Position numbers and translations under genes: made by a program. Positions 38,408 to 49,568 of a stretch of 64,000 nucleotides of DNA are shown here, piece by piece (within the stretch, counting starts at the first letter, position 1; each line of letters opens with the position of its first letter). The stretch covers positions 7,643,001-7,707,000 of the forward strand of contig NC_069135.1 in the NCBI RefSeq assembly GCF_026914265.1. Direction: 5' to 3'. Source of the DNA: Mya arenaria. Lineage: Eukaryota > Mollusca > Bivalvia > Myida > Myidae. A model generated the notes under the pieces. It saw only the letters and a list, made by a program, of their open reading frames with translations, was not told where the DNA came from and searched no databases.

Positions 38408-39266
38408 GTGACGTATAACGGGGCGGGACAGGAGCGACATTGCCCACTGACGTATAACGGGGCGGGACAGGGCGACATTGCCCACTGACGTATAATGGGT
38501 AGGGACAGGAGCGACATTGCCCACTGACGTATAATGGGTAGGGACAGTGACGACATTGCCCACTGACGTATAATGGGTAGGGACAGGAGCGACATTGCCC
38601 ACTGACGTATAATGGGTAGGGACAGTGACGACATTGCCCACTGACGTATAATGGGTAGGGACAGGAGCGACATTGCCCACTGAAGTATAACGGGGCGGGA
38701 CAGGGACGACATTGCCCACTGACGTATAACGGGGCGGGACAGGGACGACATTGCCCACTGACGTATAACGGGGCGGGACAGGGACGACATAGCCCACTGA
38801 CGTATAACGGGAAGGGGCAGGAAATACATTGTCCATTGACGTATAACGGGGTAGAGACAGGACCGACATTGCCCACCGACGTATAACGGGAAGGGGCAGG
38901 GACGACATTGTCCATTGGCGTTTAACGGGGTGTGACAATGACGCAATTGCCCACTGACGTATAACGGGGAGGGGCAAGAACAACATTGCCCGCTGACGGA
39001 TCACGGTAAGGACAGGGACGACATTGCCCAGTGACGTATAACGGGGCGGGACATGGACGACATTGCCCAGTGACGTATAACGGGGCGGGACAGGGACGAC
39101 ATTGCCCAGTGACGTATAACGGGGCGGGACAGGGACGACATTGCCCAGTGACGTATAACGGGGCGGGACAGGGACGACATTGCCCAGTGACGTATAACGG
39201 GGCGGGACAGGGACGACATTGCCCAGTGACGTAAAACGGAGTGGGACAGGGACGACATAGCCCACT
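38408..39266. repeat. 39-bp GC-rich minisatellite, 22 copies, between genes A and B
   Basis: The unit is TGACGTATAACGGGGCGGGA followed by CAGGGACGACATTGCCCAC. The array length fits 22 copies. Most copies carry TGACGT and many carry GGGGCGGG. The left third alternates GGGTAGGGACAGGAGCGAC and GGGTAGGGACAGTGACGAC forms, a two-unit higher-order pattern. The 39-bp period keeps all three minus-strand frames open, so the long frames there are not genes. Confidence 0.95.
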
Positions 39267-39387
39267 CCTGACCCTAAATGGCCTTTTGACTGCACGATCG
39301 TTCTGCTTCGCTGCGTCAAACACGTGGTATATTGTCAAAAGTGTTGGTGTGATACACGATATCGAATACTGGCTTCTCGAAAAAACA

Positions 39388-39447
39388 ATGAATATTTCAT
39401 TTACTTTATTAGTCGTTTTACAATGTTACAGAGGAGGCAAAGCAAAG
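39388..39447 (+). CDS. Weak candidate first exon of gene B
   Basis: ATG at 39388 opens a 20-codon frame with a hydrophobic start (MNISFTLLVVLQC) up to a good donor (AAAG/GTACGT). It ends in phase 0 and fits the next exon only if a second acceptor about 3 bp inside 39971 is used. A 16-nt internal exon (39432-39447) is an alternative reading. Neither is proven. Confidence 0.25.
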
Positions 39448-39970
39448 GTACGTACCTAAATAATCCTTCAAGAGTTAAACCTCCCTTCACCTAACATTAT
39501 TTAACTGTTCTGATGATAAACATATATGTGTTGTGTGAGTATAATTCACGAACAGTCGATGAGTTTCTATGGAATATAGCAATGAATTTGACAACATGAG
39601 AGAGCACAATCCATTCCGATACAATTAGAACGTACAGCGAAACATGACCACCTTGATTCCCTTTGTTTGATAAATGTCAGCGTTAATGTTACTTACTTTA
39701 ATAATCTGCCGCCAAGACCGACAACAGTGAGGAATGCAACTAATGGTCCTGTGTGATTAACTCTTCGCTTGATATTCATGTATTTTATTATTAAATTTTT
39801 GAAGTGGATAACAAGACATTTTGTTGATCATTTTAACGAAAAAGGGTCTATAAAGTATTTTCGTTTCATATGTTCATGTTTAAATACCTATTTGCAAAAA
39901 TAAACGCCAAAACTAACGAATGAACAACACGTAGAAACATGTAAAAGGAGTTGCGTTATATACACTAAAG

Positions 39971-42900
39971 GAAGAAGAAAGGCGGCGGTGCAGCCGGAAA
40001 GAAGCTGAATGCACTGAGCAAGGCGGCTCGGAAGGCTGCGGTTGCCAAGAAGCTGAGCAAGATGACGAAGAAGGAGAAGGAGCAGTACCGAAAGGGGAAG
40101 CGGAACTCGGACAGCGAAAGCGAGTTCAGCTACCGGAGCTACGTGAGCGACGGAGGCACACGGCACGTGGCCAGGAGGCGACGCCATGAGGACGGGACGT
40201 ACAGCGATGAACACTCTTACCACAGCAGCCAGGTCAGTTATAGATCTACATAAGACAAGCTGAAAAACTAAATATCAAGCCCGAAATATTTTTTAAAGAA
40301 ATATTAAAAAGGAAACCGCTGTAAATGCGATCGTTGCAGTACGAGTTACAAATGTGTCTTCCAATTTGTGATCTCCACTTTTCACGAATTAGCAATGACT
40401 TGAAAATCGATTCAATTCAATTCAATTAAGGGTAAGTTTGCTTCAATTCAGGTGCATGTACTTGTTTCATTGTTTCAACTCAGGACGAAGACGGTGAGGC
40501 GAGGCGGCGGCGAAGACGGAGGGACCGGGAACACGGGGCGGACAGCGCGCATAGCTACTACAGCGTGGTTAGCGAGGGCGGAACCCGTACGGTACGGCGA
40601 CGACGGAAGCGGGAAGACGGTACCTACAGTGACAGTGAGGCCTTCAACAGCGACAAGGCGGGCACGGACAGCGAGGGTGGCAGAAAAGGAGAGGATGATG
40701 GAGACTACGGTCTAGATAGGGATGATAAAAATTCAGGTATGACAAGTTACGTTATTTAAAATGTGTATTATGCACATCGTGAACCAACTATTATGATTGA
40801 CACGTCGACCTCTGAATGCATATGGCGTTTATAATCGTACGATGTACCGACGTCTGTCTATAACTTTTTGCGGAATGAAAACGTAATAAGTCGCAATAAA
40901 ATGAACTAGTTATCACAGCCGGTAGGAGATGACAGTCATACAATTATTTCACCAGAAGGAGAATCTGAGGACTCTGACGTGAGCGTATACAGCGAAGTCA
41001 GTGAGGGAGGCACCCGGCATCAGATGCAACGAAAACGTATACGTGACGCTGACGGCAACATCGTCGGTTATGGCGAGCCGGAACCTCATAAACCCAAGAA
41101 GAAAACGTCAAACATCGGGGATGTTGGTGAGTGGTCATTTTGTGGATGTTACTGATCAGCTGTTTTGAATTTGAAGGCGTCAACAGAGTCTAAATTTCAA
41201 ATTTGGTAAAGGTTAATGTTACATTCTTAAAATGTCTGCATTTTGTAAAATACCATTTTTATATTTATTTTCTTTCTATAGGGTCGGACAGGTAAGCATT
41301 CATGTTGGATGATTTCACAGTTTCACTGAAACTAACATATCACAGATCTTTATTTGTTCGTTATCTGTCATGTCACCATTATCAAATTTAATACACTATT
41401 GATGCAACAACATTATAATTATATATAGTGTGTGTTTGCATGTTCCATTTTCATTCATTTATTGTTAAATACCTTCACGTTATGTTTTACGCTTGCGCCA
41501 AATTCAAGAGAACCGATATTGAAACACTTCAACATTACAGTTTTATATGTTGAAAATATATTTCAAAATTCATTATTAAAAAAGAAAATATTTAACCAAT
41601 TAATGTGGCCTCCGTACGTTTAACATGGCATGGCCAGTTAAACTGAACCGTTCTCAGTCAAATATCTGTCTGTATCTAGCCGTATTCAATAGTTATAGTC
41701 AAACATTAGAATGTTATTATTTAAATCTACATGATTTCATTGAATTGTAATAGTAATTAACAAATACACTGAATGGACTCATTGAAGCCGCCTGTCTTAA
41801 GTAAATTTAATTTTGAATATGAGGCCGGGTATATGACTCCTCGAATGTGTGTGTCTCTCCAGAGATAAGAACGAGGCCCTGGGGAGTCTGAATCAAAAGA
41901 GGGACGGGGAGTTACTCAGAGAGGTGACCACGGACAGCCTGAAGGGCCTCCGAGAGGATGGCGAGGACCTCATACCACCCAACATCGACTGGCCAGGTGA
42001 GAGAATCGTACTACATGAATTATAATGGGCATGTTTCACGAACAATGCGAAGTTCTTTTCAGAAATTTCAGTTGAACAAATACAGCTCTCGGTATTATTA
42101 ACGCAGCTGACACATTGCTTATTCTAAGGTCCTTAAATATTTTATGGCTATTCATCTTTTTCATCTTAAAACATTGGCCTGTACACGATCTATAGCTATT
42201 AAGAAGGCGTGTGTTCTATAAAAATTTCAACAAAGATCTATAATACACGGAAATGTGCAAAATAAATCACAAACATGCTTTTGTAATGTATAATCCTACT
42301 CCAGGCCGGGATGCTGCAGAGCAGGAACAAAAGATCCTACAGGAGACGGAGGAGCACATACCCTCCGACTTTAGCGATGCGACCACCGAGGACGACATCG
42401 ACCTCTCCAAACTGACCCCAGCCCAGCGCCGCCAGTACCTCGCCGAGAAGGAGCGCCGCCGGAAAGAGAGAGAGAAACGCCGCCGGGAGAAATACGGGGA
42501 TAGCTATGATGAGATTATGAAAAAGAAAAACGCGTTAGTATTAATACGAGTTTAATTTATTTTATTGAAACGTTTGTAAGCATTTTTAATTGCCATCAGC
42601 AGCAGCAACAGCGTAAGCGACAATATGAACAGCAACAGTTTTAGCAGCATCTTTGACAATAAAAACATCGACAATAACAAGAACAATAATTGTTATTACA
42701 ATCACACCTGAAATTGCAGGTACAAAGTTTGTTTTGGGGGTTATTCAGTTTTATAAACAAAAATGACTTCACAACAGCCTATCTTTTCTATTATTGGTAA
42801 TGTTCACGTATCCAGAAAGAAGCATGAAGAGTTGTCTAAGAAACTAGCGGAGAAGGAAGCGGAAGACAAGGCCCGTAAGGAGGCTGAGGAACGTCAGGGG

Positions 42901-45900
42901 AACGGACGCGATCGGATGGGCTCCCGCAGGTGGAGCAACGCGTCAAGTCTCAGTACGTAGCCAGATTTCGAGTGTTTCGTCTCGAGTTGGTGGAAAGGGC
43001 AAAGAAAAAGTGCATCTATTTTTGTAGGACCAAGTGATAACATTGCTGGCCAATTTGCTTCATTTTCTAAGAACGATATTATAAAAGTTACATAACAATC
43101 ATTAATGTATTATGACTTTATTATATTCCCTTTATACAAAGTCGTAACCACGTGCTAAACCTTAACGTTCCAGGGGGTGGCGGTGGGCGGCCAAAGTCGA
43201 TGGTGACGTACGACAAGGCGCCTCCTCGGGGATTGTCGGACACCGGCGCTGTGGACAAGAGGGAGATTGGGCTCGCTCACGACGAGTATGTCATACACTT
43301 TGTAATTGAAAATAATTTAGAAATCAGTGTGTGTTATTGAAATTCGATTGATCATATGCCTTATTGTGCAAATCGAACAATTGTAGTACATGTAGTTCTA
43401 AACTCACTATGGTTATAATTTTTTAGATGGTCACGGAAGGATAAGAAAGGGAGAAGGGGCAGCGCAGGTTTGTGAAAATTTGGTTTTAAGATTTGACTCT
43501 CCTTTATGGTATAATTATGCTTAGCTTTAGTGTACTGACTTTATTTTGGGAATGCTAGAAAGTTCCCATTTAATATCTAGTTCCAATAAGATAGTACAAT
43601 ATAAAGTCATTTAACAAGAACTGAAATGATGTTGAAGTAATCTCCAAGTGTATTTTAGCGAGTGATGGGAGTGACATCATACCCAAACTCCATCGGGAGA
43701 CAACCATGCTGAAACAACTACCCACCATTCCACAGGGACGTGTCCCCGGTAAGATTCCATTTGTTATGGCGTATTTTGTTTCGTCATTTTGAGTGAAACA
43801 TTCTATATACAGTATTAACTGTTTTATTTGCATGTATATATTTCAGATGACGAGTCATCAAAGAAGAAACGCAATTTCGGAAACTGGGTTAGTAAACATG
43901 TGCTTTCTCCCTTAATAGCGATTTATGGCCCTAAGTAGGAATCACCGAAATAGAAATTTACCACTGTTGCAAGTTAATTAAATGTCCATATTTGAAAATA
44001 AACATTGCCAAGAACTAATAGTAACTGCGATGTGATGCGACACAAACGTGTACATATGTTACAGTCTGACGACGAGACAGACAACCAGGTTGAGAAAGAG
44101 ATAAAGGATGAGCCCGAGCCGCCACCCAAACTAGAAAAAGGTCCGTGTTTGTATGAATTGCTCTTTATCCATTTAATGTATTCAAGCAGTGTGAAATGAT
44201 GCGTATTGTGTATTAAAAGTAATCTACTTATGTATACACCATAGAACAGTAGCTTTTTCATCTGTTCCATTTTATACATTTTTTTAATTAATTGAAAATG
44301 AATACAAGTGAAGTGTTTAAGCATGCGATGTTTGCTTGGTTGCTTAAAATATAGATTCTACAATATATCCCGTACCTTTGCATATGAAATACCTCCCGAT
44401 CATGTTAAAATCAACCAAACAAATATATATATGGCAAAAAAACATAGTTTTTTCAATTTAAAAAGTTCATAGAGTTTTATGCTCGATACGAATGTGTTTG
44501 TATGTAGAGCCGTCCACGCTGTTCGAGGTAGGAGCTGACGGGAAACTGCGGCTTCGTAACAACTGGAAGAAGATCGACCTTAGCAAGATCACAAAAGAGG
44601 AACTGCTCGCGCTCGGTATTGACCCAAACCTCTCCGCCAAGGAGATCGCCAAGAAACTCAAGGTAACAGGGAATTTATGAATGTTTAATTCTCTTAAATA
44701 TTATTTTTCAATGGTAGAATGCTTCTTAAATAGTAGAATGCTTCTTAAATAAAAGCCCTTATGAAAGTCTCTGTAAAATGTACATTTATAATAGAATCGA
44801 CCAGAATCAATAATAAGCAGGAAATCCTGAAGTTAAGTTTGATTTATACAAAGCATGCGATAGTGTGTTTGGTTTATATACTTAAATCGGTTTTATTATT
44901 CATTTATTAAATTTGAAAAAAATGTGAATTTTATGAATTATTTGCGAATAGGCATATCTGTGGTCTTTCATTCTCATTCATCAGAGGTTTGATTATGGTA
45001 AATATGTGGTACGCATAGCATCATCACTCCGGTGAGCGAGAATGTGGTCTTTGAAAGAGTATGATTATTACAATTCTAAAATTGTTGTAGGATCACGCAT
45101 ATGGGATTTAATGATAAAGCACCCTAAACAGGTTGCCAATCCATTGTGAGCCGAATACTGCATGTACATTGCCTCCTCAAAAGCATAGTATTCTTTCAAT
45201 TAGAGAGTTAGACGTTGGTTCTGACTATCGGTACGATGGCCAGATATGGGTGTTTTTGTAATTCCAAAATATTTGTAAGATGCGCGTAATCAAATAACGG
45301 AATAACATTAATAGGGCAGGTTAAACATAAAGTCGCAACGAGAGATAAACATCAACATATTACAACAATAAAAGCCAAGTCTTTTTGCATATTTTCGGGA
45401 AATGAGGCATTAGTGAAAATACATCTTAGCTTTTTTACATTGAAACGCTTAAGCTTACCATACAGCCCTAGATGGGAAACGTGAGATGATCCTGTTATAT
45501 TTAAATACAGTGTAATTGATGAAGCAGCTTTAGTAAGTGTTCATGCGACTCTATCTATCATGTATATGTGTGCTGCAGCAAATGTTCGGTAAGGACGTCC
45601 AGATCGTTCAGGACGGTGTGTTGATCGGAACGAAGGGAATACACGAGTACGACCGTAACGTGGATGACGACACCCTCGCCCGGGACCCGGACCTAGACGT
45701 CAACACACGTACGTATAATGAAAACATTGTGATATTAAATTGCATGTCATAAAATCAGCCACCCAATATTGTTTATTTAAATGACCTCTGAAGGTTGACA
45801 TCAGCACAACATACATATAGACGTGGAACTCATGAGCACACAGTATTTAAATGAAAACTAATTCAACGCCTTTAAGTACGTTAAGCGATCGTAAAACGCT

Positions 45901-48813
45901 GATGAACGGGAGTGAATTACGTGTGTAAACATACAAATAACATATCCACCGATCCAGGAAATATATCCAATCAGCGTCTACATGTCACTTTAAAGTGATT
46001 GGCGAGGCTATATGCATTCATAAATATACCGTTGCAGTTACGGGCGTGCGGCGCGTTAACGTGATAATGACGCGGGGCGGCCAGGAGCTGCAAGATCATA
46101 TGAAGAAGGTCATACGCCTCAGCAAGCTCGTCGACCAGTACGCAAAGGATCTCGACGAAAAAGGTAGATCATTGTTATTTAGATTAAGGATATATAATCT
46201 ACTTGTTGCTTAAGATGCTTTATAAACAAATTTTGACGTAATAGCACTTAACAAGATGTCCATTCAGAAACAGAAAAAAATAAGGAGTTGAATAAATCAT
46301 TTAAATTTCACTTGGAAATTTTGTCAACTTCGCTGAAAAAGACGATATAATTATGATAGAGTCTTAGAGAGTCGCTCACTCTACACTGAAGGTTCTGTAT
46401 GTGTTTATAGCTGACATCGACTTCCTGTCCCATTACCGGCTTGTGGATCCTGCCATGATCGAGGCGTATGCTCGCGCATTCGTCGTTGAGGACGGGGACC
46501 TGGATGCAGTCATCAATACAAACGTAATCATGGATATTTATATTCAGTTTTTAATGAATCGGCGATTGCCAGTTTGAATTGAAGATTTTCATGGAAGAAA
46601 AAGTAAAGAATGCGTTTAAAAAATCGGCTCCTTACATGCTCGTGTTTCATGTTCCAATAAAAACACTGCTATTGCCATATTGCGATTAACAAGACAAACA
46701 ACAATATTGTTTATTCGCAGGAGGCGCGTGTTGCCCTGGACGGTGTGCCCTCCATTCAAAACATGACGTCCAAGCAGATGGAGTACGTGATGCGCGTGCT
46801 CAAGATCGACGAAGCCACCCTGATCACCTTCCGGATGTTCGCTGTCGTCACAGCGCTCTGTGAGAGGGTTACCCACATGGAGTACGTAAACAACGTTCCT
46901 TTCATTCTTTAGTAGTTGAGAATTGTTTCATGAGTTGATTGTTTGATTGATTCGACCATTATCAGTTATTTATTTCCTTCTATTATTTGCACATGGCAAT
47001 CGTACGGACATTTATAAACTGGAGATAGTGAACGGACGCCATACAATTGTCCTTATACCGAATGGACATTTTAAAAAACTCCTTACATACTTATTTTCTT
47101 GTCAGTTCCCACGCGTAAAATCTAACACACGTTGGTAGATAAGGAATGAACACAAGCTACACAGAAAATACTTTACTCAATATCCATTCTTTCTTAAACT
47201 ATTTGTATATCTAACGAGATTTCACACAACCATATTCTTCTTAAGTTCGTTAAGCCAGCGCCTCCTGGAGATCTGTAACCTGGCTGACATTGAGCGGAAG
47301 TTGGAGCTTTACAAAGCGATGTTCTACACGAACACGGAGTCAGACAGGGACGCTAACTACATCACTTCCGAATCCCTCAAGATTGAGCTGATCGCCGGCG
47401 GACTGAACTGGAAACAGCAGCAGTACATCATGGAGAGGATGGAGCCGAACCAGTTCGGAGATGTACGTATCTGCATTATGTGGCTGGTGATTCTAGAAAC
47501 TGTGAAGCCCATTTGCATAACTAATTGAATCCATTGAAATATGATATGAGAATAATTTATAACAAAATGGAAGTTATCAATACTGCAATTGCTATTCAAT
47601 TCTAAGTTAACAGTTATGAACTACTAGTATATACATTTGAAATTATTCTGTCACGAAATCATTTGTCTTAACAATCAAATGATAGTTCTATATGTCCCAC
47701 CAGATTTCGTTCCTGGACTACATGTGCTACATCCCGCTGTTCTTGTCCATGCACGACAACATCGTGTACAACCCTCTCGATATGTCGAACCAAAAGTACC
47801 AACAACCGCCCCGCGAGCGCCCGCCCTCCGTACAGAGGGACATGAACCCGCTAGGTAAGACAAAAGTGTACTTGCAACGATACGTGTTCATCGCTAGGTT
47901 TCCATTACTGATGGCGCAAACCAAAATGGCAATGCAGTTTATTATAAGAACGGGAATCACAACTCTGGACTTTTTGAGTCTAGATGAGTTATCGGCGTGC
48001 ACGTGTTCAAACATCGAACAGTTCGTCATGTATACATGCACCAAGCATTCTGTCCATTTATTTTTATTGTTACTGGGTAATGAAGATTAGCATAAATTCT
48101 ACAAGTGCAGGATTGAGTACCAGTTTTGATTTTAAATTGATATTCCCTGTTGTTATGCTGGTAACCCAACATTTATTGAATGAGTAATAACCCCGTGTAT
48201 GGCCGTGTGCGTTATATATTTGTTCCGTTTGGTCCACTGTTAATCTCTGTTTCATGTACCAGCGTATATAATAAGCGTGTCTTGTATCCCCCACACAGGA
48301 TGTGATCTGACAAAGCAGTCCGCGTACTGGGTGCGGAAGAAGGCGATGGAGATGATGTCAGGGACCTCGAATAACGCCGTGCAGGTCTCGCGTAGCTACA
48401 TGGACATACTCAAAAGATACAAGGCAGACAGATACACCAGGTACGGCACCTGTACAACGGGTTGGATGTATATACATGTAGAACAAATATATGTAACGGC
48501 TTGGGCATTTGATACTAAGTTGTAGTAAACTGTTTCTGGTTTAACTCATGCTTAATAAAAAAATATGTCGCACAAAGTGTGCAGCGCATTGCATACCCAT
48601 TGAAGTATGAAATGCTTTGCACTCCATCGAAAGTTGACCATGGTCCATATGCATACTAATGAATTAGACCTATTTCCTTTATTGTTTGTACATGGTAATC
48701 TTGTGCAATTCAGGTTGAAGAAAGTAGATGATCAGCGAGCAAAGAATATGTCGCTGGTGAGGGAGCCGACGGCCTCTTCTATTTCTGAAGACTCTGGAGA
48801 TATGATCTACTGA
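39971..48813 (+). CDS. Gene B: tandem duplicate of the 3' half of gene A (>=828 aa, EF-hand-like)
   Basis: Exons by phase: 39971-40232, 40484-40736, 40956-41126, 41282-41291, 42816-42952, 43174-43285, 43427-43467, 43659-43748, 43847-43887, 44065-44140, 44508-44662, 45579-45708, 46038-46163, 46411-46523, 46721-46881, 47246-47462, 47704-47854, 48299-48440, 48714-48813 (TGA). The frame stays open for 828 codons. Content matches gene A from exon 9 onward: GGTR repeats, a variable Lys/Glu linker, the FEVGADGK domain and the EF-hand-like pairs. The last two exons (YWVRKKAMEMMSG) differ from the gene A tail. No RTKSGR repeats are found upstream. The first exon begins one base before a codon, exactly as gene A exon 9, so it could be spliced to gene A exon 8 in frame (1343 aa) or to an unrecognised first exon. 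Confidence 0.82.
41282..41291 (+). CDS. 10-nt microexon of gene B
   Basis: GGTCGGACAG between TTTCTATAG and GTAAGC. It changes the phase from 1 to 2, giving Gly-Ser-Asp-Arg, and so allows both the alternative exon at 41863 and the long-form exon at 42816 to be read. Without it neither junction keeps frame. Confidence 0.65.
41863..42555 (+). CDS. Gene B alternative terminal exons (short isoform)
   Basis: Exons 41863-41996 and 42305-42555 follow the microexon in phase and end at TAA (42553-42555). The first encodes LKGLREDGEDLIPPNIDW, a relative of the gene A duplicated exons. The second encodes a Glu/Arg-rich helix with RRREKYGDSYDEIMKKK, homologous to the end of the gene A alternative last exon. 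AATAAA lies at 42658-42663. The long-form exon at 42816 cannot be reached from 42305-42555 in frame but joins the microexon directly. Confidence 0.7.
42658..42663 (+). promoter_or_regulatory. Poly(A) signal of the gene B short isoform
   Basis: AATAAA about 100 bp after the stop at 42555. Confidence 0.5.
46411..47854 (+). CDS. Gene B EF-hand-like module
   Basis: Exons 46411-46523, 46721-46881, 47246-47462 and 47704-47854. The first loop reads DGDLDAVINTNE: Asp at 1, 3 and 5, Ile at 8, Asn at 9, Glu at 12, a better EF-hand match than gene A except for Ala at position 6. The partner loop (LKIDEATLITFRMF) is degenerate. The second pair keeps SDRDANYI and a Gly-Asp-Ile-Ser-Phe loop (FGDISFLDYMCYIPLF). 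Exon 46721-46881 (161 nt) equals gene A exons 35019-35093 plus 35224-35309 (75+86 nt), so one intron is missing here. Confidence 0.65.
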
Positions 48814-49282
48814 CGTACTCCGTTATAAAGCGATATTCTCCATGCTCCATTATAACGCAATGCGACAGCGACATGATGTCCTTCGTCCGCATATAACGCT
48901 GGCGACTCTCCTAGCAGCCGCGTATTGACACTTTGCGAACTGATACACGCACCGCCCCTGGTTTATGTTCACTGGAGCACACCTTTACAGCACCTTGTAG
49001 CATAAACACAAGTTGTGGTGTCCTTAAAGAAGGTTTTCCTACGCTAGGAAGTAATTATAATCATTGTGTATTTTTTCATACCGGATTTTCAGATTTTATA
49101 AATTCTACAATAGGAATACTGACTCTAACAGGAACTATTTGGTTTGAGAAAATAATTTGTTTTTGTCAGTTCTATAAAATGACCCAAGTGTGAGATATTA
49201 TGATACAAGTTTATGAAACATACATTTAGGTCTTTCTTGTTCTTTTATACTTTGTTTCTTGTTTTTCTGGAAGAGTACTGAT

Positions 49283-49314
49283 AATAAATACGAAAAAGCC
49301 GTACATATTTTATT
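49283..49314. promoter_or_regulatory. Opposed poly(A) signals of gene B and the GRDP-like gene
   Basis: Plus-strand AATAAA at 49283-49288 lies about 470 bp after the gene B stop. Minus-strand AATAAA (TTTATT at 49309-49314) lies about 255 bp after the GRDP-like stop. Cleavage 10-30 bp beyond each would make the two transcripts overlap slightly. Confidence 0.5.
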
Positions 49315-49568
49315 CTTTTAGAAATTGATATCCGTGTATAATACCAAAATGAGCTTTTCCAAATAGACATACACAAGATAAACATGACATGTAACGTTGA
49401 GTTTATGAACAAACGTCTTCTTTAATGACTTGGAAAATAGTGTTATAACTTATATCATAGTATGTGACATCACGTCAACGTAAGTATATACAGAATACGA
49501 CGCGCATCCGTCATGTACCGTCACACACCCATCGTAAACAAAAGCAATACTCGTACACACGCGGTGTG

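Noticed and set aside
38308-39338. Several minus-strand open frames of 130-304 codons
   Set aside because: They come from the 39-bp array, whose length is a multiple of three, so all frames stay open. The peptides are pure repeats and no start or splice context supports them.
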